Positions 1-6,440 of a DNA stretch of 8,857 bases are shown piece after piece (within the stretch, counting starts at the first letter, position 1; every line of letters begins with the position of its first letter). Made by a program: the position numbers and the translations under genes. The DNA lies in contig SCUR01000482.1 in assembly GCA_004297235.1 (NCBI GenBank), positions 1 to 8,857 of the forward strand, written 5' to 3'. Origin of the DNA: Candidatus Manganitrophaceae bacterium. Lineage in GTDB: Bacteria; Nitrospirota; Nitrospiria; SBBL01; Manganitrophaceae. Below the pieces are notes generated by a model that was not told where the DNA came from, ran no database searches, and saw only the letters and a program-made list of their open reading frames with translations.

Positions 1-875
1 GTGACATCCAGGACGCGGAACGGGTTGCGCAACGTGCCGGCTGACGTGGCGCAAGTCACACCGGGAACGTCGGTCGGGCCGAGCGTCGATGGACAGGTTC
101 CAAAGCGCGTATTGCCGTCTTGGGTGGCCACTTGGCTGAGGCTGTTCGCAGGATTTCCCGGCACATTCTTGAAGCTGTAAAAGGCGCCGGCCAATGTGAT
201 CTTTGTGTCTTTGGTGACGCCGAGTTGGACCCCGGCCTGCTCGCCGAAGAGCCACTGGTCGTTGTTGTCGGTGGAATCTTCATCAAGGACAAGCTGACCG
301 GCATTGACGAAGAGAACGATCGTGTCGGTCATTTTAAAGGTCAGGTTTTGGGCAAAGCCCTCCGGGGTCACGTCATCGTCCCAAACGATATCCGAAGAAT
401 AAGCCCGATAGAACGGATTCGTCATCTTCCCGCCGGTGATCGACAGCCACCGGGCGGCCTTCCATTGCAAATAGGCCTGCTGGATCCAGAGCTGTTTTTG
501 GCTGAAGAGATTGTCGAAGCTCTGATTGGTCGAAACCTGTTCTCCCGTTCCGGAGGCAAGCTGGAAGCCGACGAGAAGGTCGTCGATCTTCAGCGTGCTT
601 CCCAGTCTCAGGCGGAAGCGCTGCCGACTCCGATCGATATTGGGCGAATCCATCATAAAGTTTTCTTGACGCAGACGAAGATCCCCCGAGAAGTTGATTC
701 GATCGACCCACTTCGCAAATCGGGTCGTCTGGACGGAAACGGCCTCTTCCTTTGTAATGGTTCCCTTCTCGACCAACAACTCTTCCAACGTCTTTTGCTC
801 CTGTGCGAAGCTCTCCATGCTCGACAGTCCTACCAGTCCGATCGCCGTCAGGCAGATTGCGATAAATCGGTGCAT
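1..875 (-). CDS. Putative outer-membrane porin (N-terminal part, runs off the left edge)
   Basis: The frame stays open from the ATG at 875 to the window edge, giving 291 codons without a stop. The start is set by AAAGGAG at 883-889, seven bases upstream. Residues 1-24 form a clear Sec signal peptide (MHRFIAICLTAIGL..., cleavage likely after SFA before QEQK). Next is a short helical segment, LEELLVEKGTITKEEA (about residues 30-45), of the kind seen at the N-terminus of 'putative porin' family proteins. From about residue 60 the sequence becomes alternating beta-barrel strands rich in aromatic residues and Arg (for example FSGDLRLRQENF, RFRLRLGSTLKI, KWVDRINF). This is what the Porin_5-type family looks like; its members are usually around 400-500 residues, so a C-terminal part is probably missing. 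Expected role: a diffusion channel in the outer membrane. The substrate cannot be inferred. Two cysteines (about residues 262 and 276) sit in a loop-like, Pro/Thr-rich stretch near the edge. Confidence 0.88.
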   Translation of the reverse strand, partial: MHRFIAICLTAIGLVGLSSMESFAQEQKTLEELLVEKGTITKEEAVSVQTTRFAKWVDRINFSGDLRLRQENFMMDSPNIDRSRQRFRLRLGSTLKIDDLLVGFQLASGTGEQVSTNQSFDNLFSQKQLWIQQAYLQWKAARWLSITGGKMTNPFYRAYSSDIVWDDDVTPEGFAQNLTFKMTDTIVLFVNAGQLVLDEDSTDNNDQWLFGEQAGVQLGVTKDTKITLAGAFYSFKNVPGNPANSLSQVATQDGNTRFGTCPSTLGPTDVPGVTCATSAGTLRNPFRVLDV

Positions 876-882
876 CAATTTT

Positions 883-889
883 CTCCTTT
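883..889 (-). promoter_or_regulatory. Ribosome binding site of the porin gene
   Basis: On the minus strand this reads AAAGGAG, seven bases before the ATG at 875. It fixes the porin start and sets the reading direction of this region. Confidence 0.8.
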
Positions 890-915
890 CACATGTTTTA
901 TGACAAGTTGAGGTC

Positions 916-1001
916 AAAGGGAATCTCGCGTCCCTTTCAAAGTGCTCCCCTATAAAGGGAGCTTCATCATCCGATCGCCCGGGAAACTTCCCGGAGGATC
1001 G
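916..1001 (-). promoter_or_regulatory. Structured 5' leader of the porin gene: three inverted repeats
   Basis: Three inverted repeats lie one after another in the presumed untranslated leader. AAAGGGA/TCCCTTT pairs at 916-922 and 931-937. GCTCCC/GGGAGC pairs at 944-949 and 957-962. A longer one spans 972-1001, with inner arms CCGGGA (979-984) and TCCCGG (989-994) around a 4-base loop and outer arms CGATC and GATCG separated by a 2x2 mismatch. None is followed by a T-run in the minus direction, so they do not look like terminators for this gene. No known riboswitch consensus was recognised. They may stabilise the mRNA or control its translation; this is inferred from pairing only. Confidence 0.4.
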
Positions 1002-1024
1002 CTTTCTTTAAACTGATTCTTCGT

Positions 1025-1053
1025 TTTTTATTTTTTTGTGCCATGCTGTTGAA
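1025..1053 (-). promoter_or_regulatory. Weak sigma70-like promoter candidate for the porin
   Basis: Read on the minus strand, TTCAAC (1053-1048) is separated by exactly 17 bases from TAAAAA (1030-1025). The match to TTGACA/TATAAT is partial, 3 and 4 of 6. Transcription would start near 1018 and take in all three leader hairpins. The A-rich run makes chance matches likely. Confidence 0.22.
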
Positions 1054-1175
1054 CGATCCTTTCTTAAGATCGATTGTTTCTGTTTTTCCGTTTGGCGGGT
1101 TGCTGTTCTTCTATTCACCCGTCTTGATACAACTGCATCGTAGTCTTCCGGAATCACGGCTTCATTTCAGATCCG

Positions 1176-1886
1176 TTAAATCGTTGTTAAATCCGGGTCG
1201 GGACCGGTTCGAAAGAAGAAAAAAGCAGGATGCAACTTTAAGCGGAGAGAGACCCCGTCATTCAAGCGGATCGCCGGCGTCCCCTCTCCATTGAAGAAGA
1301 CGCGCAGCGAGCTTCCTTGCGCCTGCTGACTGGCGGTATCGAGGTTGGAGACCTCATGGGCCCGGATCCCGAATTCGGTGAGATATTCATTCCAAGCCGA
1401 TCCCGGATCGGTCGCGTCGGCGCGGTGACGGTGAGCGCCACCGTTCCTTGCCGGATCGGGCCGCCTGAAACGCCGCGAACGGAGATGGGGTAGGTTCCGG
1501 ACGGCGTGGCGCTTTGCGTCGCGATGCCTAAGATCGATGTCCTGCTTCCATTGACCGGAGGGGCGACCGAGGCGGGGCTTACGGTGCAGGTCACGGCGAT
1601 GGCCGCATTAAAGTCAAAGAGAGAAGAGAGGGTGATCGATGAAGAGGCGGTCCCGCCCGCCGTCACGGAGGCCGAAGCGGGAGCGTAATCCAGCTTAAAA
1701 CTCGCCGTTCCCGGAGACCTCGCTCTGCGCAGCGTAGAAAGGTTCGATTGCTGTTTCAGGGAAGGAGAAGGGGCCGAACGATTTATCGATCATCCGCTGG
1801 TTCACCCGGTCGACAATCTGACAGCGATTTGTTAACGAATTTTTTACAGAGCCTTTATTCCAACGCAACAGCGCGCTGTTTAAATA
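1176..1886 (-). pseudogene. Frameshifted gene remnant for a secreted Ig-like-domain protein
   Basis: Three minus-strand reading-frame pieces join into one protein-like sequence. Piece 1 (1886 to a TAA at 1697-1695) contains RCQIVDRVNQRMIDKSF and ends AAQSEVSGNGEF. Piece 2, shifted by one base (about 1696 to 1420), continues KLDYAPASASVTAGGTASS and then a bacterial Ig-like beta-sandwich: VTCTVSP, PSGTYPISVRGVSGG, TVALTVTA. Piece 3, back in the register of piece 1 (about 1418 to a TAA at 1178-1176), reads DATDPGSAWNEYLTEFGI, AHEVSNLDTASQQAQ, LRVFFNGEGTPAIRLNDG. The first break fits one extra T in a TTTT run (1697-1700), the second one missing base near 1415-1423, so the two cancel. No convincing start codon, RBS or signal peptide is present, so the 5' end is also missing or altered. 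The function is not recognised; Ig-like repeats of this kind are common in exported surface or carbohydrate-associated proteins. Base miscalls are an alternative to true decay. Confidence 0.65.
1867..1880. promoter_or_regulatory. Perfect 14-bp palindrome, possible operator
   Basis: AACAGCGCGCTGTT is identical to its own reverse complement. It lies 58 bases before the start of the nucleotidyltransferase gene, next to the AT-rich TTTAAATAT. That position and symmetry suit a dimeric repressor site for the polysaccharide genes. It also overlaps the 5' end of the minus-strand pseudogene frame. The regulator is unknown. Confidence 0.35.
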
Positions 1887-1923
1887 TCAGCATTCATCAT
1901 CCGAATGAACCATTCTTGTCATG

Positions 1924-1931
1924 AAAGGAGG
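1924..1931 (+). promoter_or_regulatory. Ribosome binding site that decides the nucleotidyltransferase start
   Basis: AAAGGAGG sits six bases before the ATG at 1938. An in-frame ATG at 1905 lies upstream of this site with no SD of its own, so 1938 is preferred. Confidence 0.85.
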
Positions 1932-1937
1932 AACCGC

Positions 1938-2912
1938 ATGATCCATCAACCCCCATTCCCGAATCTCTCCGGAATCGTCTTGGCCGCAGGAGAAGGAAAG
2001 CGGCTTCGCCCTCTGGTGCGACGATGGCGGGGAGATGATCTTCCCAAACAGTACGTCCCATTTACCGGAGATCGCTCCATGCTGGAGCAGACATTCAAAC
2101 GGGCGGAGCGGCTCATTTCACCCGACCGGCTCTTCACCGTCGTCGATCGCAGACACCTTGTCTATCCCGAGGTGTGGCGGCAGCTCCTTTCCCGTCCGCG
2201 TGGAACGGTCGTCTTTCAACCTGAGAACCGGGAGACCGGGCCGGGGATTCTTCTTCCGCTGATCCATCTCTACAAGCGAGACCCCGAAGCGACCGTCGTG
2301 ATCTTCCCGTCCGATCATTTTATTCGGGAAGAGGGGCTCTTCATGGATCATGTCGATCTGGCCGCGCGATTGATCTCGGAGGATTCCTCCCGCTTGATCC
2401 TGCTGGGAATACAGCCGAACGGACCCGATCCGGAGTATGGCTACATCTTGTCCGACGGCGAGATTCCCCGTCTGATCCCTTCCGGCGTTCGCCGGGTGAC
2501 CCGGTTCGTCGAAAAGCCGACCCCCCGCGCCGCCTCGGAGTTGGTCCGCCAGGGAGGATTGTGGAATACCATGGTGATGGTCGTGAAGGCAAAACGGCTC
2601 CTGGCGTTGACTCGCAAAGCGGCCCCCGCGCTGGCCGATGCGTTTGATCAGATCCTCTGCACGATTGGAAATCCAGAAGAGTCCCACACCCTCGAACGGC
2701 TCTATCGGGATCTTCCCACCGTCAATTTTTCCAAGGGGTTATTGGAAATATTTCCCCTTCAGGACCCGGCGGCCGTGGCTGTCCTACCGGTCCGTGGCGT
2801 GTATTGGAGCGATTGGGGATCGATCCATCGGGTCGTCAGCGATCTGCGCGAGATGGGACAACTCGGCCGATATGGCTCGATTACGGAAGATGAATATTTA
2901 GTCGCCAGCTAG
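1938..2912 (+). CDS. Mannose-1-phosphate guanylyltransferase-like sugar nucleotidyltransferase
   Basis: A 324-residue protein with one NTP_transferase (Rossmann-like) domain. It probably joins GTP and mannose-1-phosphate to give GDP-mannose in the cytoplasm. The pyrophosphorylase signature is at residues 12-37: GIVLAAGEGKRLRPL, then LPK with Lys37 as the phosphate-binding lysine. FPSDHF (123-128) carries the metal-binding Asp126. EYGYI (166-170), RFVEKP (189-194) with its sugar-phosphate-binding Glu-Lys, and YWSDWGS (289-295) with the second metal-binding Asp292 follow in the expected order. It lacks the C-terminal phosphomannose isomerase domain of the roughly 470-residue bifunctional AlgA/ManC enzymes. 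The length and WSDWG motif fit the short monofunctional type. Specificity cannot be proven from sequence, and another hexose-1-phosphate or nucleotide is possible. The acyltransferase pair follows after a 214-base gap on the same strand, which suggests one polysaccharide locus but not necessarily one transcript. Confidence 0.82.
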   Translation: MIHQPPFPNLSGIVLAAGEGKRLRPLVRRWRGDDLPKQYVPFTGDRSMLEQTFKRAERLISPDRLFTVVDRRHLVYPEVWRQLLSRPRGTVVFQPENRETGPGILLPLIHLYKRDPEATVVIFPSDHFIREEGLFMDHVDLAARLISEDSSRLILLGIQPNGPDPEYGYILSDGEIPRLIPSGVRRVTRFVEKPTPRAASELVRQGGLWNTMVMVVKAKRLLALTRKAAPALADAFDQILCTIGNPEESHTLERLYRDLPTVNFSKGLLEIFPLQDPAAVAVLPVRGVYWSDWGSIHRVVSDLREMGQLGRYGSITEDEYLVAS

Positions 2913-3126
2913 AAGCGGCTCGTCCTTTTTCACCCGTCGGTCACAACAGAGGAAATTCCCGCGTATCGGCCGACCTGAAAAGTAGCGCCTGCGATCGCTC
3001 TTTATCTGCAAACTCCTTCAAGGCCCCTCGTTTGCCCCCAGAGATTTAACCTCGTCGTTAAAAAATCTTAATCTCGTTGTAATTGCCCCCGGCGCATACT
3101 TTATCTAGATAGAGCTTAGATCGAGT
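2913..3126. other. Gap between nucleotidyltransferase and MBOAT genes
   Basis: No ORF, RNA gene or hairpin-plus-T-run terminator was found. Just before the MBOAT gene the DNA is AT-richer (TTAAAAAATCTTAAT at 3059-3073; TACTTTATCTAGAT at 3097-3110), which could hold a promoter. No -35/-10 pair with acceptable spacing stands out. Confidence 0.4.
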
Positions 3127-4536
3127 ATGAATTTTTCCTCCACCCAATATCTGGTTTTTATTTCTGCCGTCTTTTTGATTTATTGGCACACGCGCCGGCC
3201 GTATCAGAACCTTTTTCTGCTCCTGGCGAGCTATTTTTTTTATGCCTGCTGGAACGGGCGCTTCCTCAGCCTGATCTTTTTGGTGACGATCGTCGACTAT
3301 CTCTGCGGCGCCCGCATCCATCGCGCCCGCTCTGCGGCTTCCAAAAAACGCTGGCTGGCGTTGAGTCTCGCCGTCAATATCGGGACGCTCGGCTTCTTCA
3401 AGTACTTCAATTTTTTCGTGGAGACGTTCGTCTCGGCGGCGCACTCGATCGGATGGCCTGCTTCCTTTTCAACCTTGAACATCCTCCTGCCGATCGGCAT
3501 CTCTTTTTATGTCTTCCGCAGCATGAGCTACTCGCTCGATATCTACCGCGGAACCCTTCAGCCGACGCGCTCGTTTGTCGATTACGCGCTGTTCGTCTCG
3601 TTTTTCCCGCATCTGGCCGCGGGCCCGATCACCCGTGCAACCGAGTTGATCCCGCAGCTGGAAAGAAAGAGGGCGTTCAGCGGGGAAGATTTGGAAGCGG
3701 GGCTCACCCGGTTCCTTTGGGGCTTCTTCAATAAAACATTTATTGCCGATACGTTGGCGTTTTATCTTGTCGATCCGGTGTTTGCCGCTCCCGGAAAGTA
3801 TTCTTCCGCCACCCTCTGGTTCGCGATGGTGGGCTACACCCTGCAAATCTACGCCGACTTTTCCGGTTATTCGAGCATGGGGATCGGGTCTGCGAGAATC
3901 CTCGGCTTCAGGCTTCCTGAAAACTTCGATCTTCCTTATATGGCGGTCAATATTTCGGAATTCTGGCGCCGCTGGCATATGACCATGTCGCGCTTCTTTC
4001 GAGATTACATTTATTTCGGCCTTGGAGGGAATCGGAAGGGAAAGGGGCGCGCGCTGTTCAACGTGGCGGTGACCACGGTTGCCAGCGGACTCTGGCATGG
4101 AGCCGGAATGACCTTTATTTTGTGGGGTGCACTCCACGGCCTCTATATCGTCCTCTATCACTTCTGGTCGGGGCGGTGGGCTCGGCGCGCGGAGCCGGCC
4201 CTATACAACCTCCTTCCGGCGTGGTTCTTTACCCAGGCGGCGGTCTGCCTGTCGCGGGTCCTCTTCCGATCGGCGGACCTGAGCACCGCATCGGTTTATT
4301 TTAAAGGACTGGTGAGCTCATCGGGGATGGAGACGATGGAAGTGCCGCCCCTGGTTTGGATGGCGATCTTCTTTTTTGTGATCGACCATGTCGCCGGCTG
4401 GATGGTCCAACGCAACCCGGGTCCCGCAGAGAGAATCCCTGTGTCGCTTCGGGCCATGGCCTATGCGGCGATGATCCTCTTTTTATTCCACGCGTGTCTT
4501 GAGAGTGCCAATGCATTCATCTACTTTAAGTTCTGA
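3127..4536 (+). CDS. MBOAT-family membrane O-acyltransferase, AlgI-like
   Basis: A 469-residue polytopic membrane protein, the normal length for AlgI-type MBOATs. It opens with hydrophobic helices (QYLVFISAVFLIYW, then NLFLLLASYFFYACW) and carries the family landmarks in order: LNILLPIGISFYVFRSMSY (about 118-136), AAGPITRATELIPQL (about 162-176), the YADFSGYSSMGIG block (about 242-254), SEFWRRWHMTMSRFFRDY (277-294) and LWHGAGMTFILWGALHG (322-338). His324 and His337 are the two histidines of the conserved active-site tunnel region; the second is taken as catalytic in the family. Known members pass acetyl groups from the cytoplasm to periplasmic partners for O-acetylation of alginate, cellulose or peptidoglycan. 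The downstream SGNH gene overlaps by 26 bases, a typical transferase pairing. The ATG at 3127 has only a weak SD, but the next region is already conserved, so no later start fits. The target polymer is unknown. Confidence 0.93.
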   Translation: MNFSSTQYLVFISAVFLIYWHTRRPYQNLFLLLASYFFYACWNGRFLSLIFLVTIVDYLCGARIHRARSAASKKRWLALSLAVNIGTLGFFKYFNFFVETFVSAAHSIGWPASFSTLNILLPIGISFYVFRSMSYSLDIYRGTLQPTRSFVDYALFVSFFPHLAAGPITRATELIPQLERKRAFSGEDLEAGLTRFLWGFFNKTFIADTLAFYLVDPVFAAPGKYSSATLWFAMVGYTLQIYADFSGYSSMGIGSARILGFRLPENFDLPYMAVNISEFWRRWHMTMSRFFRDYIYFGLGGNRKGKGRALFNVAVTTVASGLWHGAGMTFILWGALHGLYIVLYHFWSGRWARRAEPALYNLLPAWFFTQAAVCLSRVLFRSADLSTASVYFKGLVSSSGMETMEVPPLVWMAIFFFVIDHVAGWMVQRNPGPAERIPVSLRAMAYAAMILFLFHACLESANAFIYFKF

Positions 4537-5779
4537 GAAGGCGATCGAAGAAGTCGCAATAGAAGAGATGAAAGAGGCGCCGGTCTGGCGGCGGCTGCTG
4601 CGGCTCCGGCATCTCTCTCCGGTGGTATTTCATACGGCGCTGTTTCTGCTGCTGGCGCATTTGATCGTTGCAGCCGTGATGCCGCTGTTGGTCTCGGATG
4701 AAATCTATTTGTCTCTCTATTTGGGCAAAGATGCCCGCGAGAGCACAAAAAGGTTCCTCGACGGCAAGCATCCCTTCCTTCTATACGATCCTATTTTAGG
4801 GTGGCGCAACCGGCCTGACGTAAAACACGATAAATGGATCATCGATGAACAGGGGGCTCGAACGACGCACCGGGTCGGCACCTCCTCTTCGAGAAAAAGA
4901 TATGTCCTGTTTTTAGGGGACTCCTTGATCAACGGGAGCATGAACGTCTCAAACGCGGAGACCCTCTCGGCCTACATTGAGGACGCTTCGACCGAATCGA
5001 TTAACTTTGCCACGATGCTGTATACACTCGATCAGATCTACCTCGACTATAAAGAGCGTCTCGGCCGATACAAAGTCGATGTCGTCGTGGTGGGATTGCC
5101 GGGTGAGGAGTCCACGCCGGGGCTGCTCAATCAGTATATCCCTTTCCGCGTCAGGGCCGAGAACAAGATGCCTTTTTTAAAGCCCCGCTTTGAAATGCGC
5201 TCGGATGCGCTTTCGATGCTGCCGGTCCCGTCCCTCCAGGTCTATGAGGGCTTATTAAAGACCCCCGCTCTCTTAAAGACGCTCGAGAAGACGGATGCCT
5301 ATTACGGCGAATTCAGCGGATATAAACGGTTTGGTTTGATGCCGGGCTCGAACGTAATCTATTCCCTTTATAAAAAGATCAGAGCGGAGGCTCGGTTAAC
5401 CGGGGAAACCGATGAAGGAATGCCGATCCTTAAAAAGTTGATCGATCGGATGGCCCTTCAAGGGCGCGAGCGCAATGCCGCGATGGTTTTCGTCGCCCTG
5501 CCGGATCTGAAGACGGTGGCCCCCCGCCTCTGGCAACGGGTTTTGCCGGATCGTTATGCGGCCCGGGTGAAGGAGTTGAAAGGGGAAGGATACACGCTTC
5601 TGGACGTCCGCCCCGCCTTACGCGAAAGCGGCCTCCCTCCCGAGGAACTCTTCGATGCCGACGGAGTGCACTACAGCAGCGCGGGCAACCGTATTATCGC
5701 CGCAGCGTTGAAGCGTGTCCTTGAGCATTTAGGCGAGGAGGTCTGTCTCGATTCTGAATCGAAGCGTCCGCTGGTGTAG
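4511..5779 (+). CDS. Membrane-anchored SGNH/GDSL-type protein, partner of the MBOAT acyltransferase
   Basis: A 422-residue protein when started at the ATG at 4511, which overlaps the MBOAT gene by 26 bases. TTG 4499, GTG 4505 and ATG 4568 are other possible starts, none with a clear SD. A basic stretch (WRRLLRLRH) precedes a single transmembrane helix at about residues 38-60, so the rest should face the periplasm. YDPILGWRNRPD and DEQGARTTH are the region that commonly leads into this type of SGNH domain. Block I is LFLGDSLING, with Ser138 as the nucleophile. Block V is DADGVHYSSAGN, with Asp384 and His387 completing the triad. These proteins take the acetyl group from the MBOAT transporter and place it on a polysaccharide, or remove it, as AlgJ/AlgX or PatB do in known systems. 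The pairing with MBOAT favours transfer. The last residues (after about 410) lie against an IS630 remnant, so the C-terminus may have been altered by insertion. Confidence 0.85.
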   Translation: MHSSTLSSEKAIEEVAIEEMKEAPVWRRLLRLRHLSPVVFHTALFLLLAHLIVAAVMPLLVSDEIYLSLYLGKDARESTKRFLDGKHPFLLYDPILGWRNRPDVKHDKWIIDEQGARTTHRVGTSSSRKRYVLFLGDSLINGSMNVSNAETLSAYIEDASTESINFATMLYTLDQIYLDYKERLGRYKVDVVVVGLPGEESTPGLLNQYIPFRVRAENKMPFLKPRFEMRSDALSMLPVPSLQVYEGLLKTPALLKTLEKTDAYYGEFSGYKRFGLMPGSNVIYSLYKKIRAEARLTGETDEGMPILKKLIDRMALQGRERNAAMVFVALPDLKTVAPRLWQRVLPDRYAARVKELKGEGYTLLDVRPALRESGLPPEELFDADGVHYSSAGNRIIAAALKRVLEHLGEEVCLDSESKRPLV

Positions 5780-5784
5780 TGTCT

Positions 5785-6176
5785 CGCGCTGATGCGATCT
5801 TATCCAGTTTGGTTCTCGCCGTCTGACTTTCGCCAAGATCCAATCGGCCTTCGCTGTCCGGACAAAGGACTGCACCTTGGGGCGCTCGTGCGTGGCGTAG
5901 TTGTCCGCGATCAGAGGTGGCTCCAACGCCGCAGATGTCTGCCGGTCGATGAGCTTCAGGAGCCTAATCCACTCCTGGTGGCGATGGCGTCTGATACACT
6001 TCGAGAGCACTTTTCCGTCCAGCGTCGGCAGGGCCGCAAAGAGCGTCGGTGCCGTTTCGCCTCCCCTCCGCCGCCCGCAAGATGATCTTGGCCCGTAGTA
6101 CAAGCCGGGCCGGGGTACTTCGACCATGCCCAGCGCTGAAGGACCCCCCGGTTCGCCTCGTCGGCGAGCTGGGGGG
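5785..6176 (-). pseudogene. Decayed IS630-family transposase with internal deletions
   Basis: Pieces of an IS630-type DDE transposase read on the minus strand. The N-terminal part starts APQLADEANRGVLQRWAWS (about 6176-6120). After a one-base shift it continues STPARLVLRAKIILRAAEG (about 6118-6062), the usual first helices of the HTH domain. It then jumps straight to the DDE domain with TLFAALPTLDGKV, KCIRRHRHQEWIRLL and ADNYATHERPKV (about 6048-5870). The middle of the protein, including the first catalytic Asp, is gone. A second gap follows: the WLN..E segment with the final catalytic Glu is absent, and the sequence resumes at FVRTAKADWILAKVRR. One more shift leads to TKLDKIASARDT (about 5811-5780). 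With two of three catalytic residues lost it cannot be active. The 5' end is cut at the boundary with the RAYT repeat at 6172. Terminal repeats of the IS were not found. Confidence 0.82.
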
Positions 6177-6190
6177 CGTATCTTTACTTT
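6172..6190 (+). repeat. Left inverted repeat of the RAYT remnant
   Basis: GGGGGCGTATCTTTACTTT matches the reverse complement of 6382-6400 at 17 of 19 positions. Confidence 0.7.
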
Positions 6191-6195
6191 CGATT

Positions 6196-6382
6196 TTTAA
6201 TGGATTGAACGAGGTGGAATGGCGCGGTCATTATTCGGGCCTGACGCAGAAAGAGATCGGAGAGAGAATCGGGGCGGGCTACAGTCGGGTCAGTCGCGCG
6301 AGGAGCTCTGAGACAGCGCATGAGGGAGCGACCGGAGATTGAAAAAGCCGCAAAACAAGTGGAGCGAATCCTTGAAAGTTAA
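6196..6382 (+). pseudogene. C-terminal fragment of a REP-associated tyrosine transposase (RAYT), frameshifted
   Basis: One frame reads YSGLTQKEIGERIGAGYSRVSRAR (6229-6303); after one extra base at 6304 the next frame reads ALRQRMRERPEIEKAAKQVE and RILES before a TAA at 6380-6382. This matches the C-terminal DnaA-like HTH and trailing helix of Y1-type transposases, whose typical pattern is GLTQ.EIG...G..YS.VS.AR..L. The frame upstream of about 6196 does not look like transposase. The catalytic HUH and Tyr motifs are missing. The assignment rests on recalled family pattern. Confidence 0.68.
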
Positions 6383-6400
6383 AAGTAAAGATGCGACCCC
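6382..6400 (+). repeat. Right inverted repeat of the RAYT remnant
   Basis: AAAGTAAAGATGCGACCCC pairs with 6172-6190 and begins inside the TAA stop codon of the transposase tail. The neighbouring GAAAGTTAA (6374-6382) partly repeats the same AAAGT motif. Confidence 0.7.
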
Positions 6401-6440
6401 GTGCCTTATAATGGAGAGTAGAGTATTCACTAATTATGAA

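Larger units (their letters stand above)
6172..6400 (+). mobile_element. 229-bp remnant of a REP-associated (Y1/IS200-like) transposase element
   Basis: The segment is bounded by near-perfect 19-bp inverted repeats (6172-6190 and 6382-6400) and contains only the 3' end of a RAYT-type transposase gene. The left repeat touches the truncated 5' end of the IS630 remnant, while the right repeat overlaps the stop codon of the transposase tail. The HUH catalytic domain is absent, so any movement would have needed a helper in trans. It could be an internal-deletion derivative or a simple decayed copy. Confidence 0.6.

Noticed and set aside
120..911. Plus-strand 263-codon ORF
   Set aside because: It is antisense to the porin frame, which has a signal peptide, an SD and beta-strand pattern; the plus-strand translation has no family features.
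1038..1043. TGGCAC on the minus strand as a sigma54 -24 element
   Set aside because: The matching TTGC -12 element is absent at the required spacing; an A-run is there instead.
1205..1213. GGTTCGAAA resembling a tRNA T-loop
   Set aside because: No acceptor, D or anticodon stems can be formed around it.
1043..1294. Plus-strand 83-codon ORF with a hydrophobic start
   Set aside because: It lacks an SD and its 3' half is antisense to the protein-like third piece of the broken Ig-like gene.
6049..6342. Plus-strand 97-codon ORF as one gene
   Set aside because: Its first half is antisense to the IS630 remnant; only the last part (RAYT tail) is meaningful, and it is frameshifted.
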